DNA of 64,000 nucleotides from Evernia prunastri (taxonomy: Eukaryota; Ascomycota; Lecanoromycetes; Lecanorales; Parmeliaceae). The stretch is taken from the NCBI GenBank assembly GCA_003184365.1, contig NKYR01000013.1, positions 186,001 through 250,000 of the forward strand. The letters are read 5' to 3'. The notes under the pieces are model-generated. The model had not been told where the DNA came from, did no database searches, and saw only the letters and a list, made by a program, of their open reading frames with translations. The translations under genes were made by a program, and so were the position numbers. Positions 1 through 11,557 of this stretch are shown piece by piece (positions within the stretch are counted from its first letter, which is position 1; every line of letters begins with the position of its first letter).

Positions 1-649
1 TACTCGACGCTCAAGCTTAAAGTCTGCTCATGATTGGCTCGATTGTAGCAACTGCAGTCAATGACTAGTACGGGGTTCTTCTCTTCTTCCTGGCGGTTAC
101 CTGAGTATTTGGTTGGATTTGGTGATGTGGCTAGCGGAACATGGCCTATCATTGGTGGAATCCAATGTGGCTCGAAATTTAAGCTTCGAGCTTCCTGCAG
201 CTCCATGTCCCTCTTCACACCTTTCAACGCTCAACGGTACAGTCTGCCAGACTGGCGCACAACACAAAGAACGAATGATAGCGCCCTTGGACGTTGATCC
301 GACATGATGGCTTGACGACGTTGCTCGCTAGTACCAAGGTAAGAAGAACTGTGAAACCGAGACCCTTTTCACACTACCTGTACTATGTACTTCCAACCGG
401 GGAGAAGGGAAGGGGGGGGGGAGCTTTCCTATAACCACGTCCAAGCGCCCATTTCCCAAGGGACTTCTCTTTTCTTGCCTTTCCTCCCTTTCGTCATACT
501 TTCACTTTCGCTGCTGTGCTATAGTAATCTGTGAGGGATGAATGATTTATCCCATATTCATCGTCGTCTGCATACATACATACACCCACTAGCACTGCAG
601 TCTCCATAAAGCACCCTGTCGAAAATTGTACCAAGCGAGTGTTCGCGCG
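1..649. other. 5' intergenic region, no gene seen
   Basis: I see no credible coding exon here. The stretch 430-520 is pyrimidine-rich (runs of ttcc/tttc), as is common just upstream of transcription starts in filamentous ascomycetes, so this is most likely promoter and 5' UTR of the SAM-PH gene that starts at 650. A g-run lies at about 412-421. Confidence 0.5.
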
Positions 650-3029
650 ATGGTAAGTCGATTACTGCAAACGTTGCTCAATCAGCGGTCTCTAAACATA
701 TCAGGCGTTCATGCCAATGGCGCACCAAGGGGGGTTTGAAATGTTTCAAAAGCATAAATTGCAATCGGTGTTCGTCCAGCCAACAACACCAAGGCCACTA
801 TCTCAGGCCACGGAGATGTATGATACGGAATTCGAGGAGGATCTAAGTGATTTCGAAGAATACTCTGGCCGCAGGAGCGAGGAATCCGTGGGTATCCGAG
901 GCCAATTCTGTGCTCCATGTCTAACGCATTCGTAGTTTGGCAACCGAAGCAACACAACAGTGTCTACTTTTGAAGAAATACAAACGCCAGCCTTGAATGA
1001 TTTCAAAGGATTCAATTTTCAAGTACAGCTACAGCAAGAGAAAAATGGGCCGACAAAGCCTGTCGAGGGACCTGTCGGACCACATCTATTTCGTATATCG
1101 CAAGACTCAACCAGAACACAGGAACATGAAATCTATCTGGATTGGTCTCCTGTATCGCCGCAAGACTTCACTACAGCCCCTAAACATATACCAACGACGG
1201 AAAGGCGACAGCAAGTCGAGGAGGTTCCTGAGAACAGTGTGCCCTTGCAAGCGTGGACTCCCCATCAGGTTGCAGGTTGGATGACGGCTACCGGACTTGA
1301 AACCTCACTAGTGCAAAAATTCCGCATGCATGATATCTCCGGCGCAATACTCAAAGATCTACAGTTTGGAGATCTCAAAGAGCTTGGAATTGTCTCCTTT
1401 GGCCAGCGCCATCAATTGTGGGATGCTATACGGAATCTCAGAGGCGGTCTAAGCGTGCCGGCAACTCCAGCAGATGACTCCTGTCATTCATCTACATCGC
1501 CCAATGTGTCCGTAGCGCCGCAACAACTCATTCGACAACATCGTGCAGATGATTGCTCGAACCCTTCAAGCCCAGATGATGACAAGGCCAAGTCACCAAC
1601 GGTAGGACGAAGGCGAGCTCGAAGGGCGGTACGACCCGATGATGTCATTTCTCCTGGAGAATCGGCGTCGATTGTGGCCATTGAGCAACTCCTCCCCGAG
1701 CCGCATCATTGTTCGAAGGGCGAGAAATGTGCAAAGTATAAGAAATACCAGCGCAAGATGGCCAGGTTTGCGAAAGAATTCCCTATGGAATTGGAGCAGT
1801 ACCGGGATGCCAATGCTGCTCCTAGTGAAGTCAACGTGCGGCCAATCTCTGAGGCAGTTCCTTCCGTCGTTGCATCCTCGGACGTCTTGGGACCGGGACG
1901 CTTGCCTGCTCTTCGCCTCGACGAGGGTCTCCTGCGCGTTGTCCAGACCCGCGATCCTCAGGAGAATGTCAGGCAATTCCTCAGCTTCCAACACCTTCAC
2001 GAGCCTGCGGAGGAATCCTCAACATCTCCGTACGAAATGTTCCCTCCGCTTTCGCCACCGGGACCCACACAACCGCCGCATAGCAACCTGAGCCTGCTTC
2101 CTAAACTGACAATTCCAGCAACCCAGCCCCAGGATGAGGATGCTCTTTCCCCTAATCGCACCGCTGTCCCGTCACGGCGCAACCACACACCAGTCACAGC
2201 TCTGTATACGAAGAACGATAACAATGGCTTGGACATTTTCCGACTTGGCAGTCCCGCTTCCGCAATGGACGTCCCAGTCACGGCTATCCCTACCGGTCCA
2301 ATTGAGCGCGACGCCTCACACTCCGTACCACCAAGCATGCGCTTCGGTGGGGAGCCCATCTCACGTTCAAACTCTCGAGCGGACCATCGCCAACAGTTCC
2401 GCCAACAATTCTCACCAGTCGATCGCCGTCAGGCGTTGTCGCCGATTCCCCGCTCAAAAACCGCGAATCCTCTCGAGCGATCGACTTCACATCGTCAACA
2501 GCCAAGCTTTGCCATGGCACCTTTGCGAGAAACGTGTCTCTCCCCGATCGGCGGCCAGGAGGACGAGTTGACTCCAACAGCCAACGACGTCAATCACGCC
2601 GGCTGGATGAAGAAGCGCAAGACCAAAATGCTCCGCCACGAATGGCACGAGAACCACTTCCGCCTCAACGGCACCCGTCTCGCCATGCACCGAGACGAGA
2701 GAGTCGCCGATGCCCTCGAGTACATTGACGTCGACGAATACGCCGTCGCTTGTTCTTCGCTTGCATCTAATAAGCTCAACGCTGCTTTCAAGTCCCTGAA
2801 GCTCAGCAGCAAGAAGAAAGACGGCAACGATTCTTCTGCCTTTAGCTTCCAGCTCGTGCCCGCGGCCGAGAAGAAGGGCATCCTCGGTGCCGCGACTGGG
2901 AAGACCCACCACTTCGCCGTCAAGTCTCGTGACGAGCGTATCGACTGGATGCGCGAACTCATGCTCGCTAAAGCGAGGCAGCAGAAAGCTGACGGGTGTG
3001 AGATCAACGTCAATGGCAATATGATCTAG
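650..3029 (+). CDS. SAM and PH domain protein (Boi-like polarity scaffold)
   Basis: Exons 650-652, 705-891 and 961-3029 give 752 aa. Exon 1 is only the ATG, followed directly by a gtaagt donor; exon 2 then reads AFMPMAHQGGFEMF. The second intron (892-960) has a ctaac branch and removes an in-frame stop. A SAM domain lies at about residues 160-226 (core LQAWTPHQVAGWM to HQLWDAIRNL) and a PH domain at about 609-733 (AGWMKKRKTKMLRHEW to DERIDWMRELM). Between them is a long Ser/Pro-rich linker with a short Cys/His patch (HHCSKGEKC). The SAM-then-PH order resembles yeast Boi1/2 and fission-yeast Pob1, which link Cdc42 polarity to exocytosis at the cortex, but I see no N-terminal SH3 domain, so orthology is uncertain. 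It converges on the next gene. Confidence 0.85.
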
Positions 3030-3648
3030 CCAGCCCTTACCTTTTGCTTTACATTTATTGTGTCATCCTTGAAGGATGGCCATGTTCGAATTGTTTCCAT
3101 CTGTCTTAGGTCGGGACAGGCATTTTCATTTCTTATAATATAAGTTTTCGGTCAGGGTGGGCATTGTGCATAGCGAGTCACTGGCTGGGAGGCAGTACTT
3201 GATTTCTGGGAGGCAATCGGGTGAACCTAAAGGTCTGTCTGAGTGAAATGATTTTTTTTCGGATTACTACCAATGTCTTGTATTGGATCGAGCGCTCTTG
3301 ATACGCCCCTCACGATACCCAACTCTACCATACTATATACCTAGGTAGTTAGATGCAATGAAGCAATATCCAAACAATCATCTGGATACCTCCAAATCTT
3401 CTAAAGGCAAAGGACACTGGGTTGGTCTCGTCTTCATTCAAACGTGTTACCGGGATCGTCTGTTAGGAAAGGCGCAAATTAATATCAAACGCCTGAAGGT
3501 TCCTAGGTCGAGAAGTTATTCGTAGTAATAACCCAATGGCTATGGATAATGCAGCAAAGCACCAAACCCCTCCTTGGCCCAAGGTTAAATGCTGTCGTAA
3601 CGTAACGCTAAAAATACAGTCATACAGTCAATAACTCTATTACGCAAA
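3030..3648. other. 3' intergenic region between convergent genes
   Basis: About 620 bp between two converging stop codons. It presumably carries both 3' UTRs. I see no ORF of interest and no structured RNA; A/T-rich stretches near 3130-3150 and 3245-3265 could hold polyadenylation signals. Confidence 0.4.
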
Positions 3649-4982
3649 TCAATGACTTGACTCATTTGAGGGCTTCGGTTCAGGAAGTCCATCTCTCGCT
3701 GGGGATCGCGGCCGGTCAGGAGGACTGGGTTCTGTCCTCGATGGTGGGAGCTCTGTCGGTTGATTTGCAAGTGACAACCCTTCATGATCAGGTGAAGGCA
3801 GCTCCTTGTCATGAATAATGGCACCTCCTTTGACATCATGGCCATCGGACAGATCCTACGTTCGGTCAGTCGGACACTCCCGACAGTACTGAGCAGAAAC
3901 CTTACCTCTGGTTCATCTTCTGCACCACTCAACCCGCGCTCAAGCGCCAGTCTCTGAGCTGCTTGCCGTCTTTGCTCCACCTCAGCCTCTTCGTGCCGTC
4001 GTACACTCTCCTCTTCTTGCTTCAGATCAGTCATCGACGGTACATCTTCCAATGCCGTCTTGACTAGATGACGATTATTCCCACTGGAAGTCGACGTCCC
4101 CCTCCTCTCCTTTCTCACACCCCTCGTGTCCCTTGATGACCCCGTCTTCGTAGAGGCCCCAGACCCAGACGGCCTCTTCCCTATTCTCTTCCCACTGCTG
4201 TGATCATCAGACGTAGTACCCGTAGTCCGCCGCTCCAACACCATCGCGAATTCGTCACCCAACGGCACTGCATCATCCTCATCATCGCTCGGGAACAGAT
4301 CGCCCCTCGAACTCAACGAGTTGGTCGTACTCCTACTCCCCACAGTCCCACTCCTACTCCTCGTATGTCCCCTCCCTTCCCGCTCGCCCCCTTCCTCAAT
4401 CAACGGTTCCGCCTCCACGCCCCGCCTCCCAACATTCTCCTGCAGATTCGCAACATTGGGTTTATACCGGACCCCCCTCCCCCCAATCTTCCACGGCAAC
4501 CTCTCCAAAAATCCAAACATACTGCTCTTCGGCACCATATTCACATCATCCTCCCCTTCCCCGCCTTTCCGCCTCCCGACCCCGCGACTCCCATAACTCA
4601 TTCCCCCGTGCCTCCCCGGCTGCTGCGCCGCCGCCGCCGCCGTCCCGTCCCCATTGAGCAAGCGGTCCAACTCGTCGTTGCCCCACTCGCTCTCGTCCTG
4701 CTCCCAGTCGTCGTAGAAGTCGAACGCGAGGTTCTCCCGCCCGCGGGCGCGCCGGCCGTGCTGGGACGGGCGCTGGCGCTGGCGCTTCTGCCGCAGGTCG
4801 TCGCGGACGGCGAAGCAGGGCTGGCAGGAGGCCTCGAGGCAGGCGCCCAGGGAGGCGAGGCAGGGGCCGACGTAGCGCTCGGAGAAGGCGAAGAGGGAGG
4901 CTTGCGTGGTGAGGTTGGCGGATTCGATGTTTTGGGATATCTGGTTGAGGGTCTGGCGGATGCGGGGGTCGGAGGGGCGCAT
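3649..4982 (-). CDS. conserved-looking fungal protein, function unknown
   Basis: Exons 4982-3906 and 3855-3649 give 427 aa; the 50-nt intron 3856-3905 has a gtaagg donor and a cgtag acceptor and keeps frame. I do not recognise the family. The N-terminal ~100 residues look folded and contain a Cys cluster (GPCLASLGACLEASCQPC) followed by Arg/Gln-rich and acidic aromatic stretches (FDFYDDWEQDESEWGNDELD). A second conserved-looking block reads PKSSMFGFLERLPWK and RYKPNVANLQENVG. The rest is Ser/Arg-rich and disordered, with a basic-acidic helix before the intron and a Pro-rich C terminus. The coding strand is strongly GC-biased, which makes long spurious open frames on the opposite strand. A DNA transposon lies 233 bp upstream of the start codon. 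Confidence 0.75.
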
Positions 4983-5215
4983 GGTGGTGGTGGTGCTGCT
5001 GCTGGGGGCGGAGGGCGGTGGTCGTGGCGGGCGGTTGGGATGGTCCTGAGGGGGTTCATGCGATCGGGTTGCTGGGGTTGCGGGACATGTTTCGGTGGGT
5101 TTGAAGTGGTAGGTAGTCGGTTTCTCCTTCGTTGCGGCCGTCGGGCTGGGAGAGCTGATGTTTCGTTTTGGGAACTCGGGATTCGGCAGGGTTTGCCGAG
5201 TGATGGTCAGCCCTA

Positions 5216-6249
5216 CTCGTGTCTACCCGGAAGTGCATTGTCTCCATTAGCTTTCGACCCCCTGCTTAGACCGTGACTTTAATTTTTAGCTGCATAGTGA
5301 GTCGGTCCCCGCAGGGGGTCTGCACCAAAAACCCCCTGTTTCTTGTATTCTATTCTAAATATGCCAAGCCTACAGCGAAAATCGACTGCCCTAGTTAGAA
5401 TACTGAAATTTATAGTAATATTCGGAAGATGGCCCAAGTTTGGCTATCGGGTCCGGGTCCGGGTCCGGATCCGAAAAGTCTTGGCATGTTTAGGACTTTT
5501 GATCAACATGCTCCCCCCCTTTCTATCATTGATAATTCGATTTGAATGCCGTGTTTGGAGGGTCTCGGACGCTGAGAGATAGGAAATCTAGCGCCGAGAC
5601 CCGTTGCCGGAAAGAGGTAACCCGTTGGTTAGGTCATTTAGATAGGGAACGTAATAGGTCTGGTGTCAACTGTCCTCGAAGGTTAGTAAGGTATACAACG
5701 CGGGATATTGCCGTAGGGAGTTAGATTTTGTTACTAACGAATTCGCTATATAATTCTACGCGTCGTAGTATATATTTCTAAGTGGTTTTGATGAGAATTG
5801 ATGGATCTGTGATTGATTCAAAAATTTGTTGACACGAAGCTCGTTTTGGATAAAAACGGGGTTTCTGGAGCAGGCGTCCTACAACAAAAGTCCGCGAAGC
5901 GATCTAGACTTTTTTGAGCTTAGTTCCAGCGCTAACTTGTTAGCCTTTGGGACTAAGGTAGGACGCCGGCGCGAAGGAGGCAAGAAGTGCACTTTACCTG
6001 GAAGTGCACGATTAGGGCTAGGGCTTGTCACCGCAAATTCTGACCACCACCATATATGTACCTGGACAGCGTAAGTAAAATATTTTAGTATAACAATAAT
6101 ATAAGTACAGTATATGATAGTATAATAGTGCGGAATATTCATGGAAATAGTGTATAATATAGATAGGTGGACATTTTCTAATTTGCGGCGCTGTGCCCTA
6201 GCCCTAATCGTGCACTTCCAGGTAAAGTGCACTTCCGGGTAGACACGAG
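5216..6249. mobile_element. non-autonomous TIR transposon (Tc1/mariner-type TA duplication)
   Basis: Perfect 22-bp terminal inverted repeats: left arm 5216-5237 begins CTCGTGTCTACCCGG, right arm 6228-6249 is its exact reverse complement. Both ends are flanked by the dinucleotide TA (5214-5215 and 6250-6251), the target duplication expected of Tc1/mariner-superfamily elements. The interior is AT-rich with no transposase-like frame, so the element is non-autonomous or a decayed remnant. It also holds a GTCCGG-type short tandem (about 5450-5475), a small inverted repeat caggggg/ccccctg near 5312-5338, and a nested palindromic unit at its right end (separate entry). It lies in the 5' region of the 427-aa gene and could affect its promoter. 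Confidence 0.8.
5984..6235. repeat. nested palindromic unit with perfect 41-bp arms
   Basis: The segment 5984-6024 is the exact reverse complement of 6195-6235, giving two 41-bp arms around a 170-bp AT-rich centre. Each arm holds two copies of a gaagtgcac-like motif and a TTAGGGCTAGGG stretch. Beyond the perfect part, similarity continues imperfectly (a CGCAAATT motif in both arms). The right arm overlaps the terminal repeat of the larger element by 8 bp, so this is either a second miniature element inserted at the end of the first or a subterminal inverted repeat of it. Confidence 0.8.
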
Positions 6250-6532
6250 TACGCTACGGGTATCGATTGGATCTTCTTAGAAGTTGATTTGTGGCATCAT
6301 CCTGGAACTGTTATTCATGACTAGAATCTCTGGGGCAGGATCATAGAACAGTGAGAACGCTTCATGGCTGATGCTGCTATGGTCGATCATGGAATTGGGA
6401 TGCTCACTGAGAGAGGTCTACCATCTGCTCTTGAAACGAAAAGTCGGTAGAGTAGAGTGAATGTATTGTCTTTCTACAGTACGTTCAAAATTTTGAATCT
6501 AGCATTATGTACATTGTCGAAAAGAGACCTAT

Positions 6533-7448
6533 TTACAGAGTCAAGAGTACAGACACAATGAAGCCTAATACTCTTGATGTTACGGTCCGATTTTTGGAAG
6601 AACTTGCAGCGCCAGTCTTCTGGGGACCGACACTTGCACCGCTCGAAGACGCTTCTGAATTTGTCGCCGTCGTTTGTGAGCTCGCTACAACGGCGCTTGA
6701 GCCATAAAGACCGGCTATCGATGCTGTGGTTCCAGTGGCCGTCAGACTTGATGTGCTCGAGTCCGCAGTACTCGTAGCGTCCGCTGAGCCATCCCTTGAG
6801 CCGCGAGATGAAAGGGAAAGGAGCTCGGTGGTCACGGCAAGTGCCGAAGCCGACAGAACCGCGCTTGTGATCATTGGTGAAACAGTCTCTGAAGTTGGCG
6901 CTCCAGTCATAGAGCCTGCGGTAATCTCCACCAGATAGGTTGGGAACGCATATGGCGACTCCGATGGGTAGAAAGACGTACTGGTGCCTGGAAAGCTGTA
7001 GCCTGAAGATGTCGAGGTGACGAGACACGTTGCGGTCGGTATCGATGGAGTAAAGTCGCACTGCCATACAGTGGTGATACTACGATTTGTTGCCATTAAC
7101 AGCCAAGCGTACAAGAAGAACGACTAGGCTTACGGTTGATCTGCTTCCGTGAATATGGCGGTCGAAGGTCCTTGGATGACCGTTACAGGTCCACAGGTCG
7201 CCTCCCTTGCACAGTCAAACACAAAAGTAGTGGCGGTTGCATCCTGTTCAGGAACATATGAGTTTCAATGTTGGGAATTACAGAGTTTTGGCGAAACAAA
7301 AACTGACATTGCCAGCAACAGACGCCGAGAAGGTATTAAGAGGGTATTCCACCGGCACGAACAATGATGTTGTAGAACGAGCCAGCGCTGGAATCGAACA
7401 GGAGAGGAGGAGGCTGCTTAGGTAAAGCAGACAGCGAAGATATTGCAT
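6533..7448 (-). CDS. secreted GPI-anchored Ser/Thr-rich cell-wall protein
   Basis: Exons 7448-7308, 7243-7134 and 7079-6533 give 265 aa; introns are 64 and 54 nt with gtcagt and gtaagc donors. The start is set by a clear signal peptide (MQYLRCLLYLSSLLLSCSIPALA). A compact N-terminal part carries paired cysteines (FVFDCAREATCGPVT, then TVWQCDF, PTATC), a pattern seen in fungal GPI-anchored wall glycoproteins. From about residue 150 the chain is Ser/Thr/Ala-rich, expected to be O-glycosylated, and it ends in a short hydrophobic tail (LGFIVSVLLTL) after small residues that suit a GPI attachment site. The role is presumably at the cell surface; no enzyme motif is visible. Confidence 0.75.
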
Positions 7449-7951
7449 CTTTGGGTAACAACTGCAGTTGTCCTCTGTTTTTCGCGGTGTGAAAGGTGAG
7501 TCGAAGGAAGATTTGCCAATGTTGGAGTTGGCGCTACTGAAGTCGGTCTCAAAATAGGGGCGCGCCAAGCACGTGATTCCCGTCAGGAGGCTCGTCAGGA
7601 CGTAATTGAGATCACTTAGAGCTCGGTGGACTGGGCTTATCAATGTTTAGCATTTACAATTTACCCGCATAGTCTAGGAACTCAAAGTGACAAGAGGCAT
7701 AGCGACTGCTACTTGGCACTAATTTCATTGTCAGCTGTCCTCAACATGCCGTTGCTCTTGAGGACGCTATCAAAAAGTCCAATCTTTTCACGCCTTTGGA
7801 AGACGGTGAATGATAGTTGAGTATCGTGAAGATAACTGAGACGGTGTAGAATCAAGGGAAAGGAGATGCAAATTACTAAATTGAGCGCTTACCAGCAAGA
7901 CTAAAACGACTATAAGGCCAAACACTATCATACACGCACTAATGACCAGAC
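7449..7951. other. intergenic region, no gene seen
   Basis: About 500 bp between the start of the GPI-anchored protein gene and the stop of the next gene on the same strand. It should hold the promoter of the former and the 3' UTR of the latter. I see no coding exon or repeat. Confidence 0.4.
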
Positions 7952-9052
7952 CTAGAACAGATTACCCCGGCTTGCCATGTCATTCACCGAGAACTCATTC
8001 GTTTCAGCTCCAGCATCCCCTTCCTTCGGCACTACCGCATCATTCTTTGGCGACGAGGGGTCCCCACAACTGCAATTGACAGGCTTGTAACCATCGGCAT
8101 GCGCGATTGAATGTTCCGGCGTCGGTAGCGTCGTCGGCTCTTCTACCCTCTCCCTGATAGTCACTTGCACGGGAGGCGCCGCATCTGAGTGGTCCGGCCC
8201 TTCCACCCACTCTTTCGTGGCGAGATGCGTCGCCGTGGCCAAATTCAGGGGCCTCGGCGCGTCCGAGAGGCGTTGGGCTTGCAGATCCTCAAACGAGACG
8301 TTGGTGGCCGTCGGGGACGCGCCGGCCACCGCCTGCTGTCGTCGGGGCGTGGAGCTGGTGCTGACGCACGAGCTCACCTCCGCGAGCTTGACCAGCAGCT
8401 CCATGACTTTGGCCTCGAGGCTGGACACCTGGTTCTCCAGCGCCGTGACCCGTTCCAGGGTGGCGTTTGATCCTGTTTCCGAGGCGGCTGGGGGCGCGGC
8501 CGGTGACTCGTTGATACTGCCCTTCGTGGGTGAGGCGGGGACGGGGCTTGGGGCTCTCGGTTGCACGTCCCTGGGGACGCTGGGGAAGAGTGTCGTCCCT
8601 GAAGCGAGCGTGCCAGACACAAGTGTACCAGACATCATCGTATCAGCCGTGCTCGCCGCGTCTCCGCCCGGCGCATAGATATTGGCGGTACTGTAAAAAC
8701 ACCATTAGCATACAAACATCACCGAGGAGGAAAAAAGGGGGTTTACTCACATCTTCCTTCGTTTCCTCTTCTCCGGCAGCGGCGATGCCTCCTGCCCCGG
8801 CAAATGGCAAAACTCTCGCTTCTTATCCTTGCTCGTGCAGTAGGCGCACTTGCTGAACGTCCCCTCCCAGCGATAACAGTCCTGGTCGAGGTCAATGCAG
8901 ATGGAGCACGGGTTCGCGCTGATCTCGCCTTGGTCGATGATATGGCGCGCGCGGACGACGGGTTTGGTTTCCGAACGGGCATACTTGGGGTACTCTTCGT
9001 GGGTACGGATGGGCTCCATACGCAGATTGAAGACGGTTTGCATTTGCTGCAT
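7952..9052 (-). CDS. Cys-rich and coiled-coil fungal protein, function unknown
   Basis: Exons 9052-8751 and 8690-7952 give 346 aa; the 60-nt intron 8691-8750 has a gtgagt donor and a ttacag acceptor. The ATG at 9052 is the first in frame; an upstream in-frame TTG is not a likely start. Residues about 48-85 form a Cys-rich block (CSICIDLDQDCYRWEG, then CAYCTSKDKKREFC) followed by a basic cluster (EKRKRRK), a layout like small fungal Cys-cluster domains such as DUF3716 that may bind zinc. A heptad region follows (LERVTALENQVSSLEAKVME), suggesting dimerisation. The C-terminal third is polar and disordered. A nuclear role is plausible from the basic patch but unproven. Confidence 0.65.
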
Positions 9053-9809
9053 GGTGGACTGGGGTTTCTGTGAGCCTGTATGGGATGATATGATATTCAA
9101 GGTTTTGGTGGTGTATGAGGCAAAGGGCTGTCGGAAACGTGGGAGCGCATGGCACTTTTAACCCTCCAGATACAAAGATAGTGTAACAACGAGCCCTCGT
9201 ATGAAGCCTTGGGCGAGGCAGAGACAAAGGATTGATGATGAATATGAGCATCGAAGACAAAGGACTTGGCTTTGTACCCTTATGGTGTGACGAAATCCTT
9301 TCAAGGAAAAGGGGTAGAAGCACGTGCTTCCCGCGCCACGAGGTGGCCATTGATCGTTACAAAGACGAAAGAGTATTTTAAGGAAGGCTGAATTGTTCCA
9401 AGCCGAAAATAAATCATATCGGGAGTGACGACAAGGAGAAGAGACGTTATGAGCGGTATCTGGAACGATAATCGCTTGGACATAGCGAGCAGTCTCTCAA
9501 CGAAGAGATTCCTTGGTCAAAGACATCAATATTCGCATGAAGTGGTATGTGTAGTCAGCAATCATCAACGCCTGAATATGATCTCCAATACTATCATCGT
9601 ACAACTCGCTTCGTACTCTGGCCCGCAAGTGGCACCTCCCTTCTTCTTCCTCTCCCCCTCCTTTCATACTTTTTGAACATGAGTATCGGCGTAAATTTCC
9701 GAGGCTTAGAGCCTTGCCAACATTGCTATTTCATCACCAAACGCCACTCACAGAGGAGAGATTTGCACATTAACCTATTGATTGCTTCCGAGACTTTGCA
9801 AAACTGCTA
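9053..9809. other. intergenic region, no gene seen
   Basis: About 750 bp between two minus-strand genes. Open frames exist on the plus strand at 9425-9906, but they lack codon bias, recognisable motifs and good splice support, so I treat them as chance. The region should contain the promoter of the Cys-rich gene and the 3' UTR of the phosphatase gene. Confidence 0.4.
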
Positions 9810-11557
9810 TCAAAAGCTTTGGGCGGACACCGTGGCAGGCTGTCAGGCATTAGGATTTCCTACAGTCTCGACCATTCGGGATGACGGCACTTACCGGACT
9901 GTTTAGCATATTCTGCCTCTTGTTTCGACCTTTCTTGATATGGCTCTTCAATGCACTTGAGTCGAGCGGCTTCAGAAGTTCAAAGCTGCACAGCAGCTCG
10001 CTAGATACTGACATGACCGCTCCCCAATTATCGAACTCGCCGCAATACTGTATAGCCATCAGCCTTGTGTGGGATGCTCGAGAACTTACGGAGACTTACG
10101 TTAGGCGCCGAAAATACAGTGACCAAGATACGATCATTGAAGAATTCATAGCCATCCTCCACCACCATGTGCGCCCTGCAAACAAGATCAAAGTCATGCC
10201 GCTGCAAGAACTCCATGATTACTTTCTTCCCGAAACAATAGCTCACACCTCTCTCATTAGCCTCCCAGTCAGACTCCATGTCCGCAGGATCACTCCAAAG
10301 CAGATCATTGAGCAAGCCGTAGTCGGGTACATCCGTAGGTCTGGCGATTTGCCGAATGTCGTCCATGTGCGTCAAGCTCGGTGAAAGGCCTCCGTGAACG
10401 CAGAAGATCTTCCCTGCGACAATAGCGGCAATTGGAAGACAGTTGAATGTATCAACAAAGGTCTTCCAAACCTTGATATTGCACCTACGCTTGCACTCGT
10501 CGTAGAACCCGTATACTCTCGTCACGTTGGCGCACTCATGGTTGCCTCGGAGCAAGAAAAAGTTCTCTGGGAACTTCAACTTGTAGCAGAAGAGAAGGAG
10601 AATCGTTTCCAGACTCTGTTTTCCTCTGTCCACGTAGTCACCAAGGAACAAAAAATTTGCGTTTGGAGGGAATCCGCACATTTCGAACATCCTAATCAGA
10701 TCGGTATACTGCCCATGAACATCCCCTACGATTTTCACTGGCGCAGAAAGCTCAACCAGGGCAGGCTGTGATAAGAAGACCTCACGCACAGCGTTACAGA
10801 TTGCTGTAATCTCAGCATTCTTGAGGCATACAGCTTTAGTAACCTTTGTAGAGTAGCCAGCATCCAGCAACCTAGTAATCATTTCATCTAGATCAATCGA
10901 CTTCAAAGCCCCAATACCCATTCGCGGAGAGGTGGAGATGATGGCTCCATCATCTGTAGCCCCAAGGTACGGTGACGCGGGGGCTTTTGGAGCCTTTCCG
11001 GACATGGAATTGACGACGTTCTTCTTCACCAATATAGACTCCTTAGGCTGCTGGTTATGCGACGGGTGCAATGTGCCTGTGGGCGGCGCGTCCGACACAT
11101 GGTCCACCTCGCCCTGCTGTTGCGCTTTACTGACAGCCTTATGTCCTTTGCCAACGGACGCCGAAAGGGTTGGTGATGGCGGCGGCTGGGGTGTCTCCGG
11201 TCGCGGGCTTGGGGCTGCTGAGTCGCCATCGACCGTAGTAGGTAACGACTCTACTTCAGGCTTCGAGCTTCCAGATTTCCCGCTAGCGCCAGATTTTGTC
11301 GATCCTCTTGTATCGGCCCTCTCCAGATTGCCGCTTGTTGCATCTGCCTGAGAGAACGAGCTCCTTGGGCTGTCTGACTTCTGAGCTCCTGGGATCTTTG
11401 ATCGCAGGCCACGAAATGAACGCGAGGATTCTTTGGTGTCCGATTTGCTGAAAGAGGGATAGGCTTGAAGGCCTTCGTTGGATTTGTCGAGAGATGTTGA
11501 AGAAGCATTCTTAGGCGTTCTTGTGCCGTCACTCCCTTTCGAGGGCTGCTGGCCCAT
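9810..11557 (-). CDS. ppz1: Ser/Thr protein phosphatase PP-Z (PP1-like, Ppz1 family)
   Basis: Exons 11557-10100, 10047-9895 and 9839-9810 give 546 aa. The last exon is only 30 nt and supplies the typical NSPPATVSAQSF end. The catalytic domain, about residues 225-520, has the PP1-family metal motifs GDVHG, GDYVDRG and GNHE, plus FCVHGGLSP and VFSAPNYCGEFDN, the last spanning intron 1 (10048-10099). The start at 11557 gives MGQQPSKGS, a consensus N-myristoylation signal as in yeast Ppz1; an in-frame ATG 47 codons upstream would destroy it. The N-terminal ~220 residues are Ser-rich and disordered. Known role of the family: salt and potassium homeostasis and cell-wall integrity, restrained by Hal3-type subunits. 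Confidence 0.95.

Noticed and set aside
4200..5276. 358-codon plus-strand open frame opposite the 427-aa gene
   Set aside because: It is Pro/Leu/Gly-rich low-complexity sequence caused by the GC-rich coding strand of the minus gene, which has a proper start, intron and conserved-looking blocks.
6011..6025. Telomere-like TTAGGG stretch
   Set aside because: Only one unit plus a degenerate one in each arm of the palindrome; not an array, and flanked by single-copy sequence.
9425..9906. Plus-strand open frames of 80-120 codons
   Set aside because: No motif, no signal peptide, no splice support; partly antisense to the last exon of the phosphatase gene.
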